Positions 32,258 through 42,904 of a DNA stretch of 64,000 bases are shown here, piece by piece. Made by a program: the position numbers and the translations under genes. This stretch comes from Isoetes taiwanensis (lineage: Eukaryota > Streptophyta > Lycopodiopsida > Isoetales > Isoetaceae), in the NCBI GenBank assembly GCA_021234155.1, contig JAJEKV010000031.1, forward strand, positions 7,144,748-7,208,747, written 5' to 3'. Positions within the stretch are counted from its first letter, which is position 1. Every line of letters starts with the position of its first letter. Under the pieces are notes generated by a model. It saw only the letters and a list, made by a program, of their open reading frames with translations, ran no database searches and had not been told where the DNA came from.

Positions 32258-35200
32258 TTACCACGCCCACGCACAAACCTCCCGGACTAACGTGGAAACA
32301 CTTGAAAGGTTTGCCACCCTCCTCAACCGCCCTAGAAGATATTCGCCTACTTTGTCGTAGAGGGACTCCTGAAAGCTTTCCTTCTCCATCTCTTTGCGTC
32401 CTTCTGCCCATCCACTGATGCTACTTGCGAACATAAGCATCAGATTCTCCGTGAATATGGGGTGAGCTTGCCTCAAGGCAGCCATGTCTTGAAAAGGAAG
32501 TTTCTTCAGCTCCTTCATGTATCTGACAAGGGCCCGCTCCATTGTTCCAATCTTCTTCAGCTCACCGGCTCTGACTTTCATAGTGCGTCTCCCAAGATAA
32601 TCCTTGCTTCCCTTCAGAATGTGGTGCCATCCTTGATCTCCTTCAAAGAGCCTTTGCGGATCTAGAGGAGGATGCATGGACTTTAATGGGCGACAGGAAT
32701 TATTGGTGAAAAGTCTAAGCCTATCCTTCACCTCAATTTTTTCTCCCTTCTCGTCCTTCAACCGGTCTTCGTAGAATAACTGGGCAACTTCGGTGCACAT
32801 ATTCCACGACTCGTCGTCAAGATATACAAAGTAGTCGTAGTCACGCATAGTTGACTTCTTAATCGTTTGCGGCATCTACACTTTCCAATCCTGCATGACA
32901 AAGAAGGCGCGGATAAAGGCGATACACATCATCTTAATTTGCTTGCGATGGCGGCGCAAATTGGGCGCTTAATTTGGATCATCCGACACTCGAGGGTTAA
33001 AGGAGTAAGCGCCAATTTCCCGAACGTTTCGAGGGCGGGCCCTATTTGCAGTTGTTCGGAAATTGGGCCCCCAATTTGAAAAAGAGTGCCAGCAGTGAAA
33101 TTGGGCGGCCCAATTTCGAACTTGTGGATAGCGGGGAACTAGTAATGGTGGTAGTGCACTTACGAGAATATGCTCCACCCGGCCGAGTGCCAGCGTTTGC
33201 CCCTACGTGGCTTCCCGTAGAATGCCCATTGGTTGCGAAGGCTGGCTGAATTTCTTCAAAAAATACTTCCTCGTGTATAGTCTTCTTTGTTATGTCATTA
33301 TTCTCACGGCTTACACCTAACGTTACTTTCGATTCTTTGTGAGATTTCCTGCCAGACTCGGCATTTCCTTTGGCATAGAAAAGAATATCGGGCTTCGCCA
33401 AGTGCTTCCTTTCGGGAGGCCATGCCAAAGCTTGTGTGTGACAAGCGGTTGAGCAAACCGTGGTCGATGGTTGCCATTAACAATCCAAGATTCGCATTTT
33501 GCGGATCCTCCGACTTCTTCCACTTTATTGCTGCCTGGGTTCTGCGGGATCGAACGGCACGCGACATCGCACGGGGAGGGTGCATCTGATGGCTGATAAA
33601 CGATTCGTAGAGTGTCCAAGTGCTCGGACTTATGACCCTACAAGTCATATTTAAGGGGCTTTATGCATCTTGAACACATCGACTTCAATCTCAAGCCCAC
33701 CCCCGCAGGGTAGATTCTCTCCCCTGCGGCTTGATGCTTGCTATGGCGCTTTGTGACAACTCATGTCCGCTTCTCCGAAAGGCGCCGCCACCGGATGGAG
33801 TGAACTTCACGATCACGGCTACTCTCCGTTGTTCGGGATGAAGAAGAAGACAAGGACTCCCCTCTCCAAGTTTTGGGCTCTGTGATAACATCGTCCCTTG
33901 CGCCTCTTGACGGACCACCTAAATCTTTTCCCATGCGCTTAGGGGTTCCTCTTGAGACGGCTGGTCCTCTTACGCACTTCGCATCGGGCGACCTTGATGT
34001 TCTCTTCATTCCACCAGAATATAAGTTTAGTGGCGACTTTTACGGTGAATAGCCTTAGCGGTGTCCTCGCCTTCTTGATCACTTTATCGATCGGGCTCCA
34101 TTTGCGCTTGCCCCCCGCTTGTCTTTATCTCACCTTTCTTGTATCTAGACTTAAGCCACTTAGTATCGTATTACTTTTAGGTTGGTTTTGCCCGATACTC
34201 CGTGAATGATTGCTTTCGACACTGTTACTGTTTGTGCTCTAATATCCACCGCCCCGACAAACAGTAGCCATCCAAAATATCGGTTCTTGATTTGATGCCC
34301 GAAGGCTCTAAACTTTCATATGAGTCCAAATACCATCCTTTCTCCGAAAGCAAGAATGTGGGCTTTCCTTTATACTTGCGCTTCATCATACATGGCTCGT
34401 ACTTAGATAGTGGAACTTTATAACGACAAAAGTCCGATCTACTTGTCTTCAACGTCGATGAGGAAGTCATCATTGTTCGCAGCGACACCTCCATGTCGAT
34501 GACGATACCCGCCAATTCATTTTTCCCGCCTCTATCTTGCCAAAGAAAAGCGTAAGATCCTTGAGGTGGTTTGTCCGGGACCCGGGATGAATATTCCCTA
34601 TCTCTATGCACCGCACCCATTCACAAAGAACCGGCCAAAACTTCATGGGGCACAACCTCGATGCCAAAGAAAGCGGATCTTTCTCTTCTTCTTGTTTGCA
34701 TTCTCTATTGCAATAGCCTCTCGCAAATTTGGGTCCGGGACGGAACCCGAAAGGCCGCTTTTGTTCAAGCCATATTAATTCCCGCAGAATCGGAAAGTAG
34801 TGTTAGTACTTGGGAGACTTGGGGCTGAAGAGATCAAGTTCGATGGAGGCAAATTGGGCTCACCAAATTTGCCCCGATCCCCACGCGACACCAAATTGGG
34901 CGACGCCACTTTCTGGGCCAACTCATGGTGAGCCTTGAGTCCGAGGAGACGATCAGACACAGGCCAAATTGCGCCCGCCAATTTTTGCCGATCCCTACGA
35001 TACTAAATTGGGCCGCCCATTTTGCCAGATCCCCTACGATACCTAAAATGGGCCGCCCAATTTACTTTATCCCTCACCAAGTAGGCGACGGCCTTCAGTT
35101 GTTTATCGGAGCACGACTACCCGTGATGGTAGATTTGGTCGACTAAATTGGGCAGCCTAATTTAGTCTGACCAAGCCTACCATCCCGGTAGTCGGTCCTG

Positions 35201-37230
35201 ATAGGCAACCGGGCGGCCCAGTTTGGTGTCGGGATAGGCAAACTGGGCGTCCGCCCACATTGGGTCCAATGTCCAATGTTTTGCAAAATGAAACACTCTA
35301 AGGGAAGCAATTGGGTGCCCTATTCAGTTCTGCATACAGGTATGCATCTGTGGGGACTAGTGAGGCATCTAGAAGATGTTCATATGTCCGAGATGTTATA
35401 GCGGATACTTAATCGTGCAAGCGCAAGTTTATATTTAGAAAGTAGTCCACCTTACCTTTACACACGGGTGGGGCGAGATGCCATCAATCGCTAGAATTCC
35501 TTGGTGTACAGGGGGTACCCAGGCGATAGGTCAATGCAGAGAGGAAGGCGCCAAACAGATGGCGACAAGCGGTAAGAGACACAAGGCGCTAAGAGCTCGA
35601 TCCGGCCGACAACCGGGTTCGGGAGTATAGTCTGGCCGAGAACGACTTTCGTGGCTAAGAAATATGAAGGCGATAAAGTGTTTAGCGGAGCACAAAGCCA
35701 AAGAAGCTACGAAATTTTCTAAATCTGGCAATGAGGAGAATGAGGGGCTTTTAAAGGGTTATGGACCTCTTTGGGGCGAAGACAAGTGTCGTGGCATGTA
35801 AGCGCTTGGCCCTTTGAAATAAAATGGACCGCTGATGGCTTCGAGCGTGAGGAATTAATTGTGGACCTTAATAATGAGTGCGCGGATTTTTGAATTTCAA
35901 ATCTGTCATTTAAAGCCCCGCCCAAAATTAATTCGAGTCATGCACGTGTCGCGACGTGCTTTAGGCGAACTTCGTTTTTCAAAGTTCCGGACTTTACACA
36001 TTATTTCAAATTAGGTGGGACATTTAACTTTAAAAATTGGGGAAATTACATTCAAATTTTGGGGAATTCATGTTTAAATGTAAATGCGCTTCAAACTCGT
36101 TGTTTTTTTTCGGCAAAGGTGCCTTGTTTGGCTACTATCTTTTCTACAAGACGCAAAACATCTTCAGCGATTCAAATTCATGGCCACGAGATCTCCAAAG
36201 GTTTGTGCTTTGCTCCACGCTTAAATTCGCCATACCTCGATGTGTAATTGCTGCAAATGTGATGTTACCCGATTTTATCAATCACGCCTTTCCATTCACG
36301 GCTGTTCATTCGCACCTCTTCAAGCACGCCTGTTCATTCACACCTTTCCATTCACGCCTTTTCGATGGCTTGACCCTTGATTTACTCCTCCTCGCTTCAA
36401 CCTAAGCATTGTCACATTTACATAAACTCTAAATTTCGATGCGGTCCGCCCTTTTCCCCGAAATTGTCATGCGAGATTTGTGTGCCTGCTATTTTCTCCA
36501 TTAACCCTTGTTTGTAGTCAGGCCCTTCCAATGCTCGATTGTATTTGTTTTGGGAGCTCAATGATAAATTCCAGTTAGTGTCTGCCTCCTTAGTTCTCTT
36601 AGTGTGTATGTGTAGGTGACCAGGTAGGTGAAACTGCCCGATGGGCAAACTGTATCTCGAAGGTGTTTTATCTTGGTGACAACTAAATTGGGCGGGCGCC
36701 GAGTCTCTGCCTACTTCACAGGTCTTTAACCACCACGAACAAATAGGGCGGGCGCCCAATTTGTGCGCGGATATGTCCTGTTCATAATCCGAAAGACAAC
36801 CTTCTTTTGTACCCATTGTGAGACTGACTGCATCAATAATACCCTTATATAAGCGCCTGATTCGGTTCAAATTGGGCGGCCGCCCAATTTGCAACAATGG
36901 GACAAATTGGGCGGCAGCCCATATTGTCCCTTTTCGTACATGACCAGATAGGTGAAACGTCCGTGGGCCAGCCAGATCTCAATGTGTTTTCTCTTGGTGA
37001 CAAATAAATTGGGGACGCCGAAAGTGTGTGCCTACTTTACAGGCTCCTCCACCACCACACGAACAAATTGGGCCATACCCAATTTGTCTTGTGATATGGC
37101 CTCTTCAGAGTGAGAACCTTCTTTTCTACCCATTGTGAGACTCACTGCATCCAATACTAACCTTATACAAGGGGAATCTAAACACCTCATACGTAAAAAA
37201 GGGCACCCGCCCAATTTTATTGTCCTTGTA
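28960..37230. repeat. palindrome family C (AAATTGGGC/GCCCAATTT), about 26 dispersed hairpins
   Basis: Copies or clear halves occur near 28970, 29115, 30045, 30090, 30654, 30740, 31798, 32954, 33056, 33096, 34848, 34890, 34960, 35003, 35042, 35142, 35207, 35235, 36683, 36743, 36868, 36901, 37002, 37061 and 37196. The centre varies (GCCC, GGCC, CGCCCG). Flanks often extend the pairing with bases specific to the copy: CAGTAAATTGGGC with its complement at 30654-30683, CTAAATT/AATTTAG at 35142, GCAAATT/AATTTGC at 34848. The 36868-36891 copy is a perfect 24-bp palindrome. The longest hairpin (35115-35193) has arms of about 38 bp. Confidence 0.9.
32258..34830 (-). pseudogene. antisense relative of the ParB-like gene, decayed, MULE cargo
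   Basis: Segments in order on the minus strand resemble the gene at 7.7-16.1 kb. The frames at 34667-34225 (CEWVRCIEIGN, LAGIVIDMEV, LSEKGWYLDSYESLEPSG) parallel its exon 2 (CWWYVEVTTCG, VGVVLSVAAP, CQNLGWKDLEGMKEAG). The frame at 33619-33323 has CESWIVNGNHRPRFAQ, parallel to FWVVDGQHSVRAAQ. The frame at 32875-32258 (DYDYFVYLDDESWNMC, EDRLKDEKGEK) parallels QYDLILCTEAVWEKW and RSKLKDKNGE of exon 3. Frames shift between blocks, so it is not functional as it stands. Family C palindromes occupy the places where introns would be. No FCP1-like part was found. Confidence 0.6.
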
Positions 37231-37320
37231 ACCATTGAATGGGAGTCCCCTGTGTCATTTGCATTGCTTTCTCGCCTTCCTTACTCGATTTTAACACTAC
37301 TGAAATCCTTGTGCGGGGTT
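34831..37320. other. hairpin-rich MULE interior without a supported gene
   Basis: Dense family C palindromes at 34848-35260 and 36683-37210 flank an AT-rich stretch. Around 36601-36950 and 36940-37160 there is a diverged direct repeat (GTGACCAGGTAGGTGAAAC and GACCAGATAGGTGAAAC; CTTCTTTTGTACCCATTGTG and CTTCTTTTCTACCCATTGTG), so a hairpin-bearing block of about 340 bp was duplicated. Near 36290-36365 CATTCACGCC / CATTCACACC occurs several times. No gene is recognised. Confidence 0.5.
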
Positions 37321-37620
37321 GTGTATCTCTTCCTTAATGAACATCTAGTAGCAAAGGGAGTTGTGGGGCAAATGACACAATGCCACTTCAAGGAGATATC
37401 GAAAGGACTACTGAGCGTAGGTGTGGAGGAAGTGTTCGAAGGCCACCACACCCTTCCCTGGCCAACTCCAGATGCAACCACAATAGCAGAAGCCAGGGGC
37501 TCATTCGTTCTGTGGAGAAGTGAAGATGCTCGTGAGTCGTCTGCTAATGACGTCCCCAGCAAAAGACAGCGGACAGCGGTGGGGAAGGAGACACAACCGC
37601 GACAAGATATACCCTTCTAG
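37321..37620 (+). pseudogene. DUF8039-like fragment upstream of the transposase
   Basis: An open stretch LVAKGVVGQM, HFKEISKGLL, LPWPTPDATTIAEARGSF resembles the module found beside Ulp1 domains in plant transposon proteins (DUF8039: VAxG...LG...LPxP...TIxDAxG). It ends in a stop at 37618. The similarity is from memory of the pattern and is modest. It could instead be an exon of the gene that continues into Ulp1. Confidence 0.35.
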
Positions 37621-37912
37621 AAAAGGATTGTGAGATATGGCACTCATGCGACTCCATTATTGCGGAAAGGGATTCATATCTTTCACCGCCCCGGATGATG
37701 CGGTTTGTGACCAGTTTCGGGTTTTCAAGTTTGTGGGAGTATCCAGAATCGGGTTTCCCTCCCCTTTCTCGGTGAACATCCGCTTGCCGGGTTGCTTGCG
37801 TGTGCCGGGCCGGGATGCTCGTGAGATGGAGCAATGACCTCGCCTCGTTGACGGAGTAAAGGTCTCGAGATATTGACCGCAGCACCGCAACAGAAGCAGA
37901 TATTGTGTCCAA

Positions 37913-40366
37913 ATGGGGGAGCTCGAGCATCGAAGCACCCAAATTATGAGAAACGACATTACACTTTTCATTCCCGACAACCCAGGAAGGTTGTTAGGCC
38001 ACCAAAGCTTGCTCGTCTCACCACTCAGAATGCTATCCTCACTTACAGGAGGACCTTGTGTTGCAAGAATAGGTGTTGTGTCGCCTCTAGGAATCAAGTT
38101 GTTAACATCGCGAAAGGAATTCCTTGCCATGAAATCAAGTGATAGGGTTACTTTTGTTTATGACATGTTAGCCAACAACATGAAAGGTCGAAGAGTGGGA
38201 CGACTGGTGCTGCAGGGGAATCTCGTTTGCGAAAGGGCGTGGTACCTTGGTCTCGGGATCTCAAAGTCGGCGTATCTGAAATGGAAGGCCCAATTTCTTG
38301 AGGGTGCACGCAAGGCCGAACATGGTAACTGTGGCACCTTGAAGCCTCGCTCCTCGACGTTGGCATGTGAGGCCGTGTTTTCCATGTTCGTGAGGGAGAA
38401 CGGTGAATCCTTGCCCCACCGTAGCAAGAGAAACGAGGAGGGGATAAGAGAGAATGTCGTGAAGTTGCCTCGCAATGTTTACGAAGTCCAAAGATTCTAG
38501 AAGAGGTTAATGCAGAGGTTGTGGCATTGACCGGCAAGAAGGTATCACCGGCCGATGTGTTTTCATAGAACGGGAGGCGGAGGTTCCGGACGCCGTCGAT
38601 CGCAAAAGAAAATTGCATTCTCCAAATGCGATACATGTGAGGTGATCCGCACGGGTTATCAAGACCAAAGATGAAGGAGAGAGGAGGCCGTTGCATGATG
38701 AAAGAAGAGCGCATAGACTCGAAAGGTGCCTCGTGTCGCATTACAAGATCGGGTCGTGGAGATTATACTCCCACGTATCCCGCCAATATCTTTGTATTAT
38801 TCACGACAAAATGGATCAAGCCAAAACAATGATTCCAAAATTGCAACAATGTGAAAGTCTCTCTGGAGACTTGACAAGCTGAAAACGACATTGACTGGTG
38901 CATTGACTCATGGTCATGGGAATGGATCTTATGGAAACTTTGCCCTGGACTTATGGGCAGATGACTCCAACTTCCATGTAGGTTCTTTGAATAGCATCTT
39001 GAAGAGATTAGAGATGGGGCACGAGTATGCAGGAGGCCACCATCGCCTGGAATCATCTGCTCCAAAATGGGTCTCCTCATTCACCGACACAACGGCCTTG
39101 GAGTCAAAGTTGTCACTATCCAATACCAGCATACCTGCTAATTTGCCACAGGCACAGGGACCATCATTGAAGCCTCTGCCCAAGATACTTTATTTGCAGC
39201 TGGACAACGCATCTGGACAGAACAAGAATAGGTATGTCTTCTCCTATCTTTCTTACCTAGTATATCTTGGTGTGTTTGAAGAGATTGAGCTAGGGTTCAT
39301 GATGCCCTACCACACACATGATGATATCGATGCCTTGTTTGGTAACTTCTCTACATCTTTAAAGAAGGCAGAGGTGCTCACAATGCCGTAACTCTTGTAT
39401 GAATTCCACAAATGCAACTTGAATACACCCGCCCCTATGTTGTTGACAAAGTTCCGGATTGGAAGGGTTTTATAGAAGGCTACATACCGATGGGGATGAT
39501 AGATTGACAGTCATACCACCCCTCTAACTTTCGGTTCGCTATGAATGGTGATTGGCGGTCATGTATTACAAAACTAGACCCACTTACGGATTGGTTGCAC
39601 CTTTGGTGGAATAAAAATGTGGAAAGAAAAAGAGGACGGAAGCCCATGATGCCAGATTGATATCCTAAGTCGCTTCCTCCCAAGAAATCGGTGAAGGACC
39701 TTGGCCCTCAAGCGAAACAAGATCCACAAAGCATATATTGCATTGGGTTGCTTGTTCAACGTCTAACAAAGGTGCTCCAGAAACTGCCAACTACTCGGCA
39801 CAGTTCACGGCCACGATTGAATATTGGATGAAACTCTTGCAAGAACTCGGGAACATCAGCAGAAGTGACGGCGCACTTATAATGACTTCTGGCCATGTAC
39901 TAGGCAAGCACAAGCTCCACCTCATGTAGCTGTAGTGGTAGAGCCAATTGCTACTATCACTCCTCCTTATGTCGGCCCCTGGAAGGACAAACCTGTGCCG
40001 GAATTCAACCCATACAAAGATTTGAAGAAAGGTATGTTTATTATGGCACGCCCTGATGATGTGCTGTGCCCAACTTGGGTGGGCCTAGCTACTGAGGACC
40101 CACAAATGGATGATAAGAAGGAGAACTTTGAGACTATTCTGGTGACTTGGTGGGAGCCAATCCCAGTGAGGAACCAAGTCTACCCAGCTAATTATGCCAA
40201 TTGTTGGAAGAAGAGATGGAGGCCAACGACTGCAAGTGACCGCATAGAAGTGGAGACTATCGACTACGCTTGGGAGCCATCAAACAAGAAGAAGATACCT
40301 AATACTATTAAGATACCCGTGCATGCTGCTGAGGCATATGCAGCACTCGCAGGGGATGTCAACTAG
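37913..40366 (+). pseudogene. DUF7869-type (DDE-like) transposase, frameshifted
   Basis: Order of blocks: VTFVYDMLANN and NLVCERAWYLGLGISKS (37913-38500), a Cys pair KIAFSKCDTCEV near 38605, the first acidic block CIIHDKMDQAKTMIPK near 38795, DDSNFHVGS near 38960, LYLQLDNASGQNKNRY near 39190, and YHTHDDIDALFGNFS near 39310. These blocks are typical of DUF7869 proteins, a transposase-like family with a retroviral-integrase-type fold proposed for it. Frameshifts near 38505, 38560, 38640 and 38880 disrupt it. After a broken stretch a final open part (39935-40366, TITPPYVGPWKDKP, FIMARPDDVLCPTWVGLA) reads to a TAG at 40364-40366. A BAH-like accessory role for this tail is possible but not shown. 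Confidence 0.75.
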
Positions 40367-40437
40367 TGTATGAAAATGAGTCATTCATCCAAGTCTACTA
40401 AAAAATGGTCCATAAATTCAGGTATTGTCCATAATTA

Positions 40438-41901
40438 ATGAAATTGTGCTTATTTGAGTGGAGCAGCAGCGGGCATGGATCCCCTTCCACTCCGGTTACT
40501 CAGCTAAGCAAATCTATAGCTGCTGGTATGTCTTTCAAAGCACCTCAAAAACCAAAGTTGAGGATCGGTTCTGAATTTCTCTCATCCGAACAAGTGGGTG
40601 CTGCTTCATCACCCGTGCACCAGATATCCACATACTTGGTATTGGAAGATGAGAGAGGTATTGGTGATCCCGAGGTAATCAGGAGAACAGTGGTGACCAT
40701 GACAGATGACTTCCTTCTTTCTTTTGATTTTTTTATGCACTTGGATGACCTCATCACTTTGGAATGGGCTAACCAAAAAAAGAAGGGGAAGAGCACCAAA
40801 TCTGCTCCAATTCTCGCCTACAATGCACAATGGCCTGTCCATTTGAGGAGCGCACTCTGGCCTACGGTCTCGGATCCAAAAGGTGAATTTGTGATAGATC
40901 AAGGTGAGGCCTTCTCATTCGAGCATCCTGGTACGGATATTCCTGAGAAGATGGGACAATCTTGGCTGAATGAGCAATGCGTGGGAGCGTATCTCATGTA
41001 AGTGTCACTCTTTCTCATTTACTTCATTCTTGCACTGAATTCATAAATCTTACAGGGTTGTCTCTCATACGATACCGGTCTCGAGGAGAAGATCTCATGT
41101 CTTCTTCCACCCGGCCATTGTGGACCTGTACATGAAGAAGGTTAAGTCCATCCGAGGAAGCCGATTCCCGCCAAACCCCGAGAGCCACCCCTCTTCTATT
41201 GGTCACTTTCTGTTTGTAGAAGGTTATCCTTTCCAAAGACTTTGGCTATTCATAATTTATGATATGTTTGTAAGTAGTAAATTCTGATTGATTAATTGCA
41301 GCCATCATTGGAGCCTATATGTTTATTGTGCCGATTGGGAAGTCAGCCGGACTCTTGGAGCTCCACATCCCACTTTGCTGCATTTTGACTCCCTCAGGAA
41401 TTGGCATTCTGCTGAGATATCAGTGAAATATGCGAGTATGAATCCCGTTGCTATTTCTATCACTATGTACCCAATTCTGTAGTTATATAATTCTGAAATT
41501 TGATAGATCCACATGTCTCCAGGTTGATGAAAGAGGTCCATCAAATTTGGGACACCCCTGCCCCAGAAAGGGTTGACACCCAACCGGTGGAAATGCGTTG
41601 TCCCGAGCAAGAAAATGGTTCAGATTGTGGAGTGTATACTGTTTTATATGCACGGTGTTTCTTTAGGGACTTTGTTCTAAATGATCTGCAAATTCGGCCT
41701 GTTCAGGTAAAAACCATGTATTGTATGATTTTCTAGAGTTCACTATATTCATTGTTTATGCTAAGTACGCTTCACTATGCAGGTGACTAGTGATTGGTTT
41801 GGAAAGGTGGATGTTGCAAACTGCAGGTGCACTTTCAGTATGATGCTGGGCAAGCTACATGAGGCTGTGATACAGGCAAAGAAACCACCAAAGACCATTT
41901 G
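40438..41901 (+). CDS. Ulp1-like C48 cysteine protease, five exons, catalytic residues present
   Basis: Exons as I read them are 40438-40998, 41056-about 41277, 41302-about 41438, 41513-41706 and 41783-41901. The catalytic set of the C48/SENP family is visible: His in HHWSLYVYCADWE (near 41304), Asp in LLHFDSLRNW (near 41384), Gln in CPEQENGSDCG (near 41605) and Cys five residues later. Ulp1 enzymes remove SUMO-type modifiers. The N-terminal 180 residues are unrelated to known domains and include a Lys/Pro-rich start. The join between exons 2 and 3 is uncertain in phase. If that join works, the gene is intact, unlike most of its neighbours. The family is often captured by MULEs and CACTA elements. 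Confidence 0.8.
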
Positions 41902-42142
41902 AAATTTCCTCAAATTAGATTCTGACATGTGAATGAGATCTGCTGCTTGTTTTGTTTTTCAACATCTATTTCAACTCTTCAGCAATTGCTGCTGTAAGCA
42001 GCAGATTTTGCAGCAGCAAATTGTGGCCTTCCTTTTTTGTTACTTCTGAACAAAATCTTACAGATTTTGCAGCTTACATGACTATGTATGGATGTGTTAT
42101 CAGAAATACATGGCTTTAATTGCAATTGTCTAAGTAACAACG

Positions 42143-42790
42143 TTTCTGGCCAGAAATAGTAGCAGGTTTTGGCAGGAAATACCAAGGTATATGGCCAGAA
42201 ATACCAAGGTATATGGCCAGAAATACCAAGGTATTTGGCCAGAAATACCAAGGTATATGGCCAGATACCAAGGTATTTGGCCAGAAATACCTTGGTATCT
42301 GGCCAGAAATACCATGGTATATGGCCAGAAATACCAAGGTATATGGCCAGAAATACCAAAGTATCTGGCCAGAAATACCAAGGCCAGAAATACCATGGTA
42401 TCTGGCCTGAAATACCAAGGTAGATTTGAAGAGACCAAGTGTGATTTTGAAAACCATTTCATTTTAGATAAACCATTTTAGATAAACCATGGTGTCTGGC
42501 CAGAAATACCAAGGTATTGGCCTGAAATACCAAGGTATTGGCCAGAAATACCAAGGTATTAGCAAGAAATACCAAGGTGTTGGCAAGAAATACCAAGGCA
42601 CTGCCAGAAATACCAAGGCAATGGCCAGAAATACCATGGTGTCTGGCCAGAAATACCAAGGTATTGGCCTGAAATACCAAGGTATTGGCCAGAAATACCA
42701 AGGTGTTGGCAAGAAATACCAAGGTCCTGGCCAGAAATACCAATGCATGTGGCCAGAAATACCTAGGAATCGGCCAGAAATACCAAGCGT
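42143..42790. repeat. tandem array of 22-bp CCAGAAATACCAAGGTAT(A/T)TGG units, two blocks
   Basis: Block 1 (42143-42425) and block 2 (42490-42790) together hold about 25 units. Each unit is nearly self-complementary, so the array can form many alternative hairpins. Each block is followed by a direct repeat containing GTAGATTTGAAGAGACCAAG (42420 and 42793), so block plus flank was duplicated with a period of about 373 bp. The core TATTTCTGGCC is the same as in the left subterminal array. The array gives open frames rich in ARNTKVYGQKYQG that are not genes. Confidence 0.93.
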
Positions 42791-42904
42791 AGAGTAGATT
42801 TGAAGAGACCAAGTGTGATTTTGAATACCATTTCATTTGAGATAAACCATTACATTATGATAAGCCATTACATTATCATAAACTATTACATTATAATAGA
42901 AACG

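Noticed and set aside
42116-42836. Open frames of 84-125 residues on both strands made of WYFWP or ARNTKVYGQKYQG repeats
   Set aside because: They are produced by the 22-bp GGCCAGAAATACC array, whose length lets several frames stay open.
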